From NCBI GenBank assembly GCA_037447655.1, contig JBBHKE010001182.1, positions 261,272 through 325,271 of the forward strand: a stretch of DNA of 64,000 nt, read 5' to 3'. The position numbers and the translations under genes were made by a program. The notes under the pieces are model-generated. The model worked only from the letters and a program-made list of their open reading frames with translations, made no database searches and had not been told where the DNA came from. Source of the DNA: Zygnema cylindricum (taxonomy: Eukaryota; Streptophyta; Zygnematophyceae; Zygnematales; Zygnemataceae). Positions 47,301-58,260 of this stretch are shown here, one piece after another (within the stretch, counting starts at the first letter, position 1; each line of letters begins with the position of its first letter).

Positions 47301-48464
47301 TTAAGGGTTTTGTTTATGTGCGTTTTTATATCAAAGGAGGATTTCTATAATGTTGGCCATTGTTCCAAACATGCTGTTTTAGAGTCTGTTTTTCAATATT
47401 TTCAGTGCCTAATTTTTTTTTGTTCATCTTTTTCCTGTTTTTCTGATGGATAAGAAGTTAATAATGTTGATTTCTCGTGGTTCTTTTAAATTTCTTGTCT
47501 TGAGCTGTTCTCATTGCCACTGTTTTTGTGAGCTTTTGGCTTTTTAGCTTTTTTTTTTGTTTATTTTGACTTTATCTGACACAAAAAACCTGATTACAGG
47601 TTGGACCCCGTTTTTGCCTCAATCCCATCAAGGTCTTCAGTGGAAGCTTTGGGGGTGTCACTTTATATGATAACCCACTATATGTGTCTCCCAACGCGGT
47701 GAGTTTTTCTTGATTTTTCATGGTACAGATTTCACGTCACTGCCTGTTATGGACAGGGGAAAATTTATTATTGCTGGGGCTTTGTTACTCCTTTATTAAG
47801 ATATTAGACAGCCGTTCTTTGTTATTCGTTTCTGTAGTTGAGAAAGACCTGAAGAGAAGGATTGCAGATTGCAATATTATTATTAACATGTGTGGTTCAT
47901 GGACTAAAATAATTTGTCACATTTTAGAATTTCTGACGTTGTCTGTATATTATAAATTATGTTAGGCGGCAGTTCCTTTTTGATTCGTTCATTTGTATAA
48001 TTATTGTGTTTGTTGAGAAAAACATGAAGAGAAAGATAGACTGCAATAATATTATTATCCAGGGTGGTTAATGGACTTTTTTTTTTTTTTTGCCATTGCT
48101 AGGGCTTTATTTTTGCTTTATTATTGCCTTACTATTAGACAGCAGTTCCTCGTTATTTGTTCGACTGTGTAGTTGTCGCATTTGTTGAGAAAGTCTTGAA
48201 GAGAAGGAAAGGCCGCAGATTTTTATCATGTGTAGTTTATGGACAAGAAAAAGGTGTCAGAAATTTGTCGGAAAAATTGTCACATTTCAGAATTTCTGAC
48301 AAATATTTCTGAAAAAAAAATTGGCGTGGCAGGTGAGATCTCAAGAAAAGCGTGCCAAGGCAGGGAAGTACACAACTAAGGTGAAGGCAAAACAAAGGCG
48401 TAGACAACATCTGGTCGTGAATCCGGCACAAGAAGACGAATTTGCCGATGTTTGGCGAGAATAA
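44351..48464 (+). CDS. BRX1: BRX1 ribosome biogenesis protein, 8 exons
   Basis: A Brix-domain protein needed to assemble the 60S ribosomal subunit in the nucleolus. Exons are 44351-44718, 45395-45539, 45668-45746, 46499-46623, 46879-46980, 47177-47245, 47600-47698 and 48333-48464. All introns are GT-AG, the sum is 1119 bp, and the protein is 372 residues. Residues 1-108 are a lysine-rich, low-complexity leader with basic runs (KKRKRP, KQKKKMQK), longer than in many BRX1 proteins. The Brix domain follows: KVLVVTSRGITFRYRHLMED, then CSSCIFFE, GNHLKGSRPILTF, HIWFRNYQI, and VGPRFCLNPIKVFSGSFGG. The C-terminal tail is basic then acidic (KAKQRRRQH, EDEFADVW). Intron 1 holds a 0.6-kb CCCT tract. Telo-boxes precede it. 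Confidence 0.95.
44761..45359. repeat. Polypyrimidine microsatellite (CCCT)n in BRX1 intron 1
   Basis: Almost pure CCCT repeats, interrupted by a few CCTATACC and CCTATGCC blocks, give way to CCCCT and CTCCT near the right end. The tract is polypyrimidine in the transcribed sense and ends about 35 bp before the exon 2 acceptor. Confidence 0.97.
47725..48300. repeat. Three imperfect tandem units in BRX1 intron 7
   Basis: Each unit of roughly 170-200 bp has GGGGCTTT, TTTATTA, TTAGACAGC or TTAGGCGGC with GTTC, a TTGAGAAAG word, GAAGAGAA, GCAGATT and ATGGAC. The units start near 47755, 47955 and 48090. It lies within the last intron. Confidence 0.6.
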
Positions 48465-49760
48465 ACGAGGCACATGTGAGAATGGGTTTTTTGAATTTGA
48501 ATTTTGAGTTTTGAGTTTTGAGTTCTCTTATAATGATGATTATATCATTTATCCAGAAGCAATATTTGCAGTAGTTTCTTACAGAAGCTGTGAGTTTTTC
48601 TACTATAATGGATGCTGTTTTTAAAGCAAAGTTTGAATCATTCGTAATATCATTTTTATTAGCTGTAATTGATGTCTCCGGCCCCTTAAAACATGTTTCA
48701 GTTTCACACATCGTTTTTTTTTTGTTTTTTTGTTGTTCGACTTCTTTTTGGTTTTGCTGTTTATTAAATATTAATCCGTAATAACTAGAGTTATCAAAAT
48801 ATGATGTCAAAGTTGCACATACATCTAAGAATAATTTGAAGCAATATTCGACAAGTTTGTTGCCGTAGGAAAACATACAATGTACGAAAAAACATAAAAA
48901 ACCCTGGAAAATCCTACAAAAACCATGTAAAAAAAACCCTAAAACATACAATGCACGGATCTGTGAAATGAAAGACACGTGCCATGTATGTGTGACCGGA
49001 GGATTTGAAGCGGTGAAGTACTTGTGCCATTAAAAGTTGAGATGACCAATTTATTTTCATTGGGAATTGGGGGGATTTTTGTTGAAACTAACTGCATACG
49101 TTGAGGTCATACAATATTGTTGGCGGCCATTCATACTTTTGAGGGATTAGAGTCCTTCAAATGCTGAAATTTGTAGATATCGGTCACGCTTGCTTGTAGT
49201 TACGTTTGTAAAGAATTTTCAATGTTAATTTACTTTGTAAATATAGAGTTTATAGAGAGTTTATTGATTGATATGGACAAGAGAAGGCACTTGTGAGTGA
49301 GAAACTTTATTAAAAGCGTGCAATGGTAAACCATATGAGAAACCTAAAATGTGGTTTTTCAGTAGATTTTTGATTTTGCACGCTAGTTAGTGTTCTCAAT
49401 AAAAATTCAAATGAACTATTTCACATGCAAACATGCTTATTTCAGCATTCTTATTCGTAGATGACTTATAATACTTTTACTTTTTAGGAAATGTTGTCAG
49501 TTTCTGATTTTGCAAATATAAATCCCAAAGTTTTATTTTTTCTGTGTCATTTACAGAGTTGACACTAGTAGGTGAAACCATTTGATGTTGAAATCACTCT
49601 TTTGTTTATGTGAAAGGAAAACGATATGACATTTGAAGAAAAATAGGACGCTTTTCTTTTACCCGTTTCCCATTGTACTGATGGAAATTCCCCAAGAGTC
49701 TCAATAATGCAAATTCAAAACGCTCTTAAATTTTGGTTCCAGTGTGGAACGAGAAATGCT
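48465..49760. other. 3' flank of BRX1
   Basis: No further gene. At about 49305-49345 a short sequence, CTTTATTAAAAGCG followed by ATGGTAAACCATATGAG, matches the 3' tip of the LINE family and may be a very short LINE insertion. Confidence 0.4.
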
Positions 49761-50652
49761 TTTCCCTCTCTCCCTCTCTCCCTCTTTCCCTCTCTCCCTC
49801 TCTCCCTCTCTCCCTCTCTCCCTCTCTCCCTCTCTCCCTCTCCCCCTCTCTCTCCCTCTCCCTCTCCCTCTCCCTCTCCCTCTCCCTCTCCCTCCCTCTC
49901 CCTCTCCCTCTCCCTCTCCCTCTCCCTCTCCCTCTCCCTCTCCCTCTCCCTCTCCCTCTCCCTCTCCCTCTCCCTCTCCCTCTCCCTCTCCCTCTCCCTC
50001 TCCCTCTCCCTCTCCCTCTCCCTCTCCCTCTCCCTCTCCCTCTCCCTCTCCCTCTCCCTCTCCCTCTCCCTCCCCTCTCCCTACCCCTCATCCTCCCCCT
50101 CCCCCTCCCCCTCCCTCTCCCCCTCCCCCTCCCCTTCCCTCCCCCTCCCCTTCCCTCCCCCTCCCCCTTCCCTCTCCCTCCCCCTCCCCCTCCCCCTCCC
50201 CCTCCCCCTCCCCCTCCCCCTCCCCCTCCCCCTCCCCCTCCCCCTCCCCCTCCCCCTCCCCCTCCCCCTGCCCCTCCCCCTCCCCCTTCCCTCCCCCTCC
50301 CCCTCCCCCTCCCCCTCCCCCTCCCCCTCCCCCTCCCCCTCCCCCTCCCCCTCCCCCTCCCCCTCCCCCTCCCCCTCCCCCCTCCCCCTCCCCCTCCCCC
50401 TCCCCCTCCCCCTCCCCCTCCCCCTCCCCCTCTCCCCCCCTCCCCCTTCCCCCCTCTCCCTCTCCCTCTCCCTGTCCCTCTCCTCTCCCTCTCCCTCTCC
50501 CTCTCCTCTCCCACTCCCTCTCCCATTCCCACTCCCACTCCCTCTCCCATTCCCACTCCCTCTCCCATTCCCACTCCCACTCCTCGCTCCACTCCCTCTC
50601 CTCTCCCTCTCCCTTTTCTCCTCCTCTCTCTCCCCCTCTCCATCTCCCCCTC
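49761..50652. repeat. Polypyrimidine microsatellite (CTCCCT)n / (CCCCCT)n
   Basis: CTCTCC repeats change to CTCCCT, then to CCCCCT (50095-50450), then to degenerate CTCTCCCATTCC-type units. It lies between BRX1 and the terminal exon of the DUF7918-like gene. It forces long false open frames of Ser-Pro, Leu-Pro and Gly-Arg on both strands. Confidence 0.97.
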
Positions 50653-51357
50653 CAAGAGTTCAAAATAGCAATCCTCCTGTCCGGATCACCTCAAGATCTT
50701 TTGTGCAATTTTACATCCATTCACTTATCAATTTACAAACCTGACAGGAGGGATACCATTGTAAAAAATGAACATAAAAATTGAAAATTGAATGATTGAA
50801 TGAATTTGCAAACAATGAACAAAGGAGTTGTACACATGTCATTCTTTTCCTCTCTGATCCACAGCTACCACGTAAGAAATAATAAAGAGGGCACAAAAAC
50901 TCACATAAGTCAATTGAACAGATCATTAATATTATTGTCTTCTTAGCCAATACCTTTATTATGAACATAAGAAGGCAGGTTTTTGGCTTCCTAGGATCTA
51001 TTGCAAAATATTTCTGAATCTAATGTTACCCATGTCTTACTTCCATACCAGAAACCTGCTTATCCAATGATTCGAGCTTTTTTACAATAAGGGTACTTCT
51101 TTTGAATTGTCAAAAATTACAGCTACCACCATTACATTGACAAAATTACCGCAGTTTTCAAAATCCTTTGTTGATTAATGCATTTCCGACCTCTGTTGAA
51201 TCCCCTACAGAACTTCAAATTAAAGTTGAAACTCCAAGTCACAAATTCCTCGTTATCTCATCCCCAGGTTACCAAGACCCTTCTAAAACTAAAACAAATT
51301 GCTATCCATGGAGTGCGTGAACTGCAATATCATTGTATGTAATATCAACATTACCTG
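50653..51357. other. Intergenic region
   Basis: No gene seen. It should contain the 3' UTR of the minus-strand terminal exon at 51358-51524. Confidence 0.4.
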
Positions 51358-51524
51358 TTAGAGAGAAACTAACTCTGGCTTTGGATGTTTGATGGCTTTC
51401 CAGATGAGTATATCGTCTGAAATGTCATCTAGATCAATTAAATCATACGAGCTTTTGCCAACGCCGCCACCACTTGAAGAAGCACCATTGGTTGTTCTTT
51501 CTTTCTTCACCGAGCCAATAATTT
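51358..51524 (-). CDS. Terminal exon of the DUF7918-like gene
   Basis: The minus strand has an acceptor CCGCAG, then 167 bases ending in TAA. With one G carried over from a preceding exon it reads EIIGSVKKERTTNGASSSGG, then a SUMO-interaction-like YDLIDLDDISDD, and ends KHPKPELVSL. The phase fits exon 5 of the gene at 60838-62804 exactly (GAAG plus AAATT). The two pieces are joined in the genome if the contig 53122-63478 is inverted. The intron would contain the M2 MITE at 51867-52086 and the split hAT element. Confidence 0.65.
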
Positions 51525-51866
51525 CTGCGGTTTCCCAAAAAAAATTATGTTACTTTCAAAAGAAAATCCATAATTTCAGCTTAGCTATTTCCAATGTCTT
51601 CACACATTGCATTTTGGGGCATGGAATATGTAAAAACCACATTTTGGTAAAGTTTAAAAATTGGCACAATTGTGCATCTGAATCATTCATTTCAAGACAT
51701 TGTCCTCCGATAGGGACTATTTAAGCCATTTTTATGCAATTGTCATGGAGATTTACACTGCCAGCAATAAATAAGGGACTGTTATGATTATGACCAGGAA
51801 ATCTCAAAAACTACAAGAACCTGAGTTAAAACGAAAAATTGAGAGGTTGTTCTAACTTATAAGAAG

Positions 51867-52086
51867 TATACCGTGAATCGCTTTTAGTGTTAATGTTTTT
51901 CTGCCACTGAAAACATCTTTTCTCCATACACACTTGTCGGATTGTGGATCTGATGGTTGCGATTGAAAGGTAAGATTCTCAGCTTCCGATTGGCGGTCTC
52001 AAATTAAAAATCGGACAAAAGTGTACGGAGAAAAGATGTTTTAAGTGGCGAAGAAATTATTAACACTAATTGCGATACACGGTGTA
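51867..52086. mobile_element. MITE family M2, complete (220 bp)
   Basis: The ends are TACCGTGAATCGC and GCGATACACGGTGTA. The core pairs GCCACTGAAAACATCTTTTC with GAAAAGATGTTTTAAGTGGC. It is closely related to 35056-35275. Confidence 0.8.
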
Positions 52087-52386
52087 CTAATTTCTATGAA
52101 ATATTTTCTAGAGAAAAACGATCGGCACAAAATGACTAATTACCTGGAACCTTCTCTAACACAAAAAAAATGACAGTCATGAAAAAATTACATACTCCTT
52201 TTTTGTTTACGAAGTTGATTCTTCAACATGTTCAATTTTGTATGAAGTGTCTTGTTTTATACAAGTTTGTTAAACTCTTAAGAACAAAAGAAGTCTGTCC
52301 AGGTTTTATCCTATTGCGATCTTGAAAACTTTTCTGGCATAATTATTGCAGGTCCCAAGATATATTGATACAATTAGTGTATTTAT

Positions 52387-53111
52387 TAGTGTTGGGTATC
52401 AAGGACCACTTGCCAATATTCGATATGTACCGAATTTTAGGTACCCAATAATCGATATATCGCTTCAATATATCGAGAAGCTAAATATCGTGATATTTAG
52501 CCGATATATCAGGCCGATATGTCGATATATTGTATCGTGATTTCTGTAATTTTTTCAGACATTATGCTTGAAAAATGTGATTTCTGAAATAAGAGACAAG
52601 TGCTACTGCTCTGCTCTACTACTTTTTATGTTTTAATTTATTTATTTATTTTTCTTCTAATTTTCTATAAGGCGATTCTTCTTCTTTTTTTTTCTTTTTT
52701 ATTTCTTTTTTTATATGGTTTTTTTTTTTCTGTAAATAAATATTAAGATAAAGAAAAAATTAAAGAATGCTAGTAAACTAATACTAGTAATACTAGTGCT
52801 ACTGCTGCTGCTGCTAGTACTAGTGCTACTGCTGCTGCTAGTACTAGTGCTACTGCTGCTGCTAGTAGTGTTACTGCTGAAACGAACAGTGTGCAAAAAA
52901 AATATTGTTAGATCATCATTTCACTAAATTAGTGTGAGATTTTCTTTTGAAGATTTGAAGTTTTGTATGTTAATACGTATTAATTATATAAGGTACTAAT
53001 TTTTCTACGGTTACATGTTGCGCCGTCTACCTTGACAAACGTAACAAAATTCACGTCATACGCGGCATATCACACATTTTTTCGTTTTTGATAAAATAAT
53101 GTATTATATAA
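52387..53111. mobile_element. hAT element, left portion up to gap
   Basis: TAGTGTTGGGTATC starts the element after the flank GTATTTAT (52379-52386). The subterminal CGATAT-rich block matches 32564 onward. From 52619 to the gap it is the exact inverse of 62988-63478, including a CTG/CTA-type GCTGCTGCTAGTAC microsatellite (52795-52870). Confidence 0.85.
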
Positions 53112-53121
53112 NNNNNNNNNN
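53112..53121. other. Assembly gap (10 N)
   Basis: Ten unresolved bases. The left side is the interior of a hAT element, the right side is a LINE. Confidence 0.99.
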
Positions 53122-53872
53122 TAAGAGTGGCCGAGTTAAGTGGTGGCGGGAGGCCAAAGCGGAACCGGAGGGGGTAGGAGGAAATGAACCGAGAGAACAT
53201 CCTTCACCTTAGCGGCATCACGAGCCGCCACCCCAACATGTCGAGCCGCCTGAATAGGGTTCGCCAAAACAATATCACCGAAGATGCGACGCGCACCATC
53301 AAGCAAAACAACATCGATCCGACGCTTGGGAATAATACGAGAAACCTCCCGATGCACAGAAAAGCCCCCCTCTGAAGCGATAGTCGCAACGGCATCGCGA
53401 ATAGTGTCGTGCGCGTGGATCAAATCTCCCCCATAGGAGCAACGAAGCAAGTGGACACCATCAGGCCCCAAGACGCGACCACGGGCACAAACAAGAGAGC
53501 CAAGTAAAGGAGGATGGGGGAGGCCAAGGCGAAACCGGAGGGCGGTGGTGAATTGAGCCGGTGAGAATCAGAGAGTGGACAAAATCGGTGTAGCCAAAAG
53601 CAAATATCCAGAACCAGGTCCACCACAAGAGAGAAGACGAGCACGTGAAGAATCGAAGGGAAGCGCCTTGAGAAGGTCGGATTTAATGGCGGCGAGAACC
53701 CGATCAGAAATCGATTTCTAGACACGCTCAACAGATTTTGTAACAAGGGTGGAGAAAATTGGCACATCCACTAGGGCACGGGGAGAAAGAGAACGTGACG
53801 CGTCCAATAGAGATCGCAGGAAGGCGAACACACCGTCTGAAACCCGAGGGATTACAATAGCAAGAACTGGAT
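53122..53872 (-). mobile_element. LINE fragment inserted in a pseudogene
   Basis: The minus frames match the LINE at 35.7-38.0 kb from the late RT region (PRVSDGVFAF) to the zinc finger HLLRCSYGGDLIHAHDTIRD and RRIDVVLLDGARRIFGDIVL. Two or more stops are present. At 53200 the match breaks, and 53148-53200 resembles the segment at 53520-53575 again, suggesting a rearrangement or an assembly-edge error. Its 5' end at about 53872 interrupts the pseudogene. Confidence 0.85.
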
Positions 53873-55080
53873 AAGAGCTCTCGGGGTGCCATCATAATCT
53901 CTTTCCACGTAATATCCCTCCCAAGCAAGGCTTCCTGTTTCTAGGTGGTTTGCCAAACTATGGACTACTTAGATGCTGAACAATCGAAACACAAACACAA
54001 AAACATTTTAGGAAGTTCACATCCAAATTGTTTGTGGATGATGTGTATAAAAAAGGTAAATTCTAGCTTAACCAACCACATTCCAGATTTTGTTGTCGTT
54101 AAGCTTCATGGATTCGACACTCTATTCTGCATTCATATGGCATGACTTTCCTCCGGGTTCTTCTTTACCTTATGTTTTCTTGGGCCGTCTTGCTGGGTTA
54201 TGTTGGGGTCACCATGACCGTTCGATTAGCACTGAGAACAGCCTACTCCTAGACCAGCACGGAACTCCGCAGGCCAAATCTGGACTTCCAATTCCCAATC
54301 TGGTTTTTTCCGCTACCATCGACCTTCTTCCCATCGACATCAGGCCACCCGTCCGTATTGTCAGGTGACAGATAAGTAGCTTTTGCTGCAATCAGTTTGA
54401 TATGAACTCAAAAGACATATAGATTCCATCGATAAGAGCAAAGTATAACGATCTTGTTAAGACATTCATAAAAAGGAATACGCTTGTAAGGAGTAGAGGA
54501 CAAACCATATTTAGGATTAGAAAACACAAACTTTCTCCTCTCCGTTGCATTCACCCTGAATCCAATAAATCGACAGAAGCGTTTCTTTCTACCAAAAGTG
54601 TAAACTCTGCCAATAGATACTCCATCAATACTTCAAAGAACGAAACGAAAGAAAAGCAATTGGGAAAAGATGAGGAAAGAAAGGATTTCAGAAAACGCGA
54701 AACTATTTAAGAATCTGCAAGTCTGGAATCAAGTCTTTGGATCTAACACAAAATGCATTGCAAAACAAGAAATAATTTTGTATTCTAATTGCCCTTGGAA
54801 AGCTGGTGAGCAGAACACATAATTTTCCATCACTTTGGTGAAGCAGTCGTAAAATAAATTAATATTTTCACATCAATTGGATAACAACCTGTCCTAACTA
54901 TGATTCAACCATAAGCATAATTTCAACTCACAATTTAAGCCATTATTTGATGTAAAATTTTCTCTGGAATGCAAATCTTCCACGAGTGAGAACACAAATA
55001 AACTGTTTAAAAAAAAACCTTTGCAAGCAGAGGCTATAAACAGAACAAAAAGACAAAAAGTCAAAAAGACCAAAAGAAGC
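53873..55080 (-). pseudogene. Inverted pseudogene copy of the DUF7918-like gene
   Basis: The reverse complement matches about 61060-62262, from intron 1 through exons 2 and 3 into intron 3. Exon 2-like sequence is at 54628-54504 ([21 protein letters not shown]). In the exon 3 copy a one-base loss (GGAAAGTTGG becomes GGGAATTGG) shifts the frame and CAA has become TAA. The match stops at CTCTTATCCAGTT, where the LINE begins. I judge the identity in exon 3 to be near 90 percent by eye. Confidence 0.85.
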
Positions 55081-55152
55081 ATCTACATAAGCTAAGCAAC
55101 ACTGAGAGCAAGACATTGAAAGCAAGAAAAAAATGCAAATACTATAACCAAA

Positions 55153-55647
55153 CTTCACCGTAAATCGCTTTTAATAACACTAATTCGACGCCCCCAAATG
55201 TTGACCCTCAAACCTAAAATAGAATTAACAATTCTATTTATTCATTTACGCTAATATAGGTACGGTTTAATTAGCATCAATGACTCTAATTTGGGCGATG
55301 TTTAAATAGTGCAGTGTACGAAATTTATCAGTCCGTACTAAAACTGCTTGTTTTTACGTACAAACGTACAGAAAAAGTGTTAGATAACGGCGTCGAGACG
55401 GGAAAGTGAGTGGCGATGCCATGGGAAAGCACCCTTATATTTCATTCATAGTAACAAAGACGGAGAAAATCAAGTGAATTTGTTCGCACATGTTCAAACG
55501 TCGACTATATGAACGTAGCCAATAGAATCCAAATTAGTGTTATATGCATATATTAGCGTTAAGCCCTTGAACCCAAAACAGAGTTAGTAACACTAATTGT
55601 TTCTCTACACTAGCTATTCCTTAACACTAATCGCGATTCACGGTGTA
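55153..55647. mobile_element. MITE family M4 (about 495 bp)
   Basis: The ends TTCACCGTAAATCGCTTTTA and CTAATCGCGATTCACGGTGTA are imperfect inverted repeats. The interior includes GGCGTCGAGACGG and AACATG-type words shared with 17635-17868. Confidence 0.65.
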
Positions 55648-55689
55648 CTAGAGTAATGAAAACCACACTATAAATGAAGTCCAAAGGAC

Positions 55690-56085
55690 AAAATGGGTCG
55701 TTGGCCTGAAACCTAATACAAGTCAACACTAAAGGTCAAAATGACAAATATCATCAACGTGCACCGGGTAAGCGCGAAGGTAAACGTCTCAGTCGATGAC
55801 CATCATTCACCACCGAGCTTTGTCGGATGAGGGGTGATGTTTGAGAACGTTGAAAGGCGACGAAGATACGTTAGCCGTAAAAAGATGACATGAGAGTTGG
55901 GGAATGGCTACTAGGTCCTCCAACTTCAAAATATCGTTGAGCGCAATCACGTAAGAAGTTGTCGAAGGAAGAGTCAACGGTTCCAAATATTTCTAAAGCA
56001 AATGGTATGAAGTTTTCAGTCGGGCGTTGGTGAGCGTCATCCCGTTCTTTAGAGGCCGTTGCATCCCGAACCGCAACACCACACC
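55690..56085 (-). mobile_element. LINE 3' fragment
   Basis: It is collinear with 20000-20340, including TTTGTCGGATGAGGG, AGAAGTTGTCGAAGGA, AGCAAATGGTATGAAGTT and CGTTCTTTAGAGG. The frame is broken. Its inner end meets another MITE at ACACCGTGAATC. Confidence 0.75.
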
Positions 56086-56335
56086 GTGAATCTCTATTAC
56101 CGCTAAGAAATAATTAGTGTAAAAAAACAGTACGTGTTAGCAACTATAAATTGGGTTTAAGCCCTTTCGCCAAAAAAAAAGTAACTCTAATTTATGCATA
56201 ACTCTAATTTGGGTGTATTTTCCCCATAGTGTAGCCAGTATAACTTGTGTTCACATTGAACATGTGGAAACAAGTTTGCGTGATTTTCCCCCGTTGTTAG
56301 CACTAGGAATCAAATTTGAGAGCACTTTTTTGCGT
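56086..56335. mobile_element. MITE M4-like fragment
   Basis: It starts ACACCGTGAATCTCTATTA and contains TTGGGTGTATTTTCCC, CATAGTGTAGCC, AACATGTGGAAACA and GTTTGCGTGATTT, as at 17635. No clear right terminal repeat. Confidence 0.5.
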
Positions 56336-58110
56336 CGACGCACTCACTACGCTTTGTACTCAAATCTGATTTGATTGGAAAAGAAGTCAGTTAGGTGAGC
56401 TTAAAAGTATAAATTAAGACTTAAGATTTCATTAAGATAACTTTTTAGTCGAAAGTTCACCATTAAGAGAAAAACACTTCGAGTGCCTTTTTATGGACCA
56501 CGTCGGCTAGTAAAATGCATGAGACTGATCAGAATTTATGAATGAAACTCTGTCAATCTCTCAATTTTATATAGTACTACATGTACGTGTAGTGAAACAA
56601 GATCAACGACGAGACTACCTCGTCGTTGAACCAACTACGAGACCACCTCGTCGCTAAACAAACGACGGAACTGCCTCGTAGGTTGTTTAGGTGACTTAAG
56701 TGTTTACGTGAGTTGTCGTGGCTTTGGCTAAATTCCTAATTAGGGTGGTAGCTTTTGGTAGTTGTTTTGTTGAATTAACTATGGCAAATCTAACAGTAAA
56801 TGCACCAACCATCACGGAACAACTACTGAATCCTAGATGTATGGCTCACAATCAGAGGAGGACGATGACTAGGGTTGATCAAAGGTTGAGATGTAAAAAG
56901 AGGTACTTGAGTGGGAGATGAGACCTAGAAAGGGTGGGAGTGTTATTGCGCGTTGTTGTTGACACAGATGGGGAACAAGGAGAATAGGGCCTAAATAAAG
57001 GGTTGAATGTGCAACCAATTATGGTTGATAAAGGGGAGGGTTTGGGATAGGGGTCGACTTTAAAGGGAACAATAGCTTGGTACAGATGTATGGAGGTGAT
57101 GGTTTGTCACAGTTTGGGGTTGAGGGTGTGAGGATGTCAGAGGGTTAGGAGATGGTTGAGGTGGCGGTGCGATAGTGGTTGGTCTAGGAGTCGACACCCG
57201 CGAGCTAGACGACCGTAAGAGAGTGTTACCGAGTCGCAAACACGTATGACTTGGAATAGGAGCGTGACGCTTATTGTTTTTAAGGGACCATATGAAGAGG
57301 TTGTAAAGAAGATATTCTACCGAAAGACAAACTCACTTGCGAACCATGCTAGTTTTTTCTCTAATACCGTTTACTGAGATTGGTCTTGTCATACGTCGCA
57401 AACCCAAATTCCCTAAATGAAACTGAAAAGGCCTCAATTGAAAACCCTTTTTTTTTCTTTTTAATTGTTTGTTTTCTCGGTTGCTTTTTGGTCCGGGTGT
57501 CTTATGACCTACTTCAGTTTGTTATGATCATTGTTTGTCACGCATCATCGGCAACGTAGAAGACTGAAAGCTCCCACCAAGATGTCCACTCACCACAAAG
57601 GTGGCCACTCACCCGAACGGAAATGCAAAACCTTGTCTATACATTACTCCTTATAGCTGTTTACTATGTGATAGATGTGTGACTGCTTAATGAAAGTGGT
57701 TGATAAAGAAAAGGAAAGGTGGATGTCACGGAAATTAATGTGTCAATTTAGAAGACGAAGGGCAAAAGAAACACGAGAGCTGGTAAAAAATAAAGAGTTT
57801 GCTAAAGATTGTTGTGTTATGTAATAACCGGATGTGAAACCAGTGATAATTCGAGAGAGAAATACTAAAACTAAAAAGAAGAAAGAACGTGAAATCTAGC
57901 CGGAATGATGAGTTCGGAAAGGGTGGACGAATGAGAAGCTCAGATTTTGAACAAGCTACCTTTTAACTATGTGGATGCAAAATTTGGTCATAGGATGGAA
58001 GAGAAAAGGGCGGCAACGAGTTTAAGAAGCCATGTTCGAGAAGACGTCGATTAAGTGGCGAAAAAAACATTTTGCATCGAGAAATTTGATATAAATGGGA
58101 AAAAACATGA
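56336..58110. other. Non-coding stretch with a short palindromic repeat
   Basis: CAACGACGAG and CTCGTCGTTG at 56609-56633 form a 10-bp stem, and related CGAGACCACCTCGTCG words follow to about 56690. A weak 67-codon frame at 56718-56921 is not recognisable. No other feature seen. Confidence 0.4.
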
Positions 58111-58260
58111 CCACTTTATTAGAATACACTAAATTGTGTTATGCAACGTGGCTCATTATGGGCCACAAAACTAAATAATGTCAGTAAACAATAATTTATG
58201 ACCTTGGGTAAAAACAAAACAATCCGAGTGTACGACCTCAAATTTTTATGCAAAGCAAAA
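58111..58260. repeat. Dispersed block D, fourth copy
   Basis: GTGGCTCATTATGGGCCACA, CTAAATAATG and TTATGACCTTGGGTAAAAAC match the SOD-intron copies. Confidence 0.6.

Noticed and set aside
49707-50784. Four overlapping open frames of 300 or more residues on both strands
   Set aside because: All are translations of CTCCCT/CCCCCT repeats with no non-repeat domain.
52711-52896. Serine-rich small protein, present twice (also 63202-63387)
   Set aside because: It comes from a GCTGCTGCTAGTAC microsatellite inside the hAT element, and the two copies are probably one locus assembled twice.
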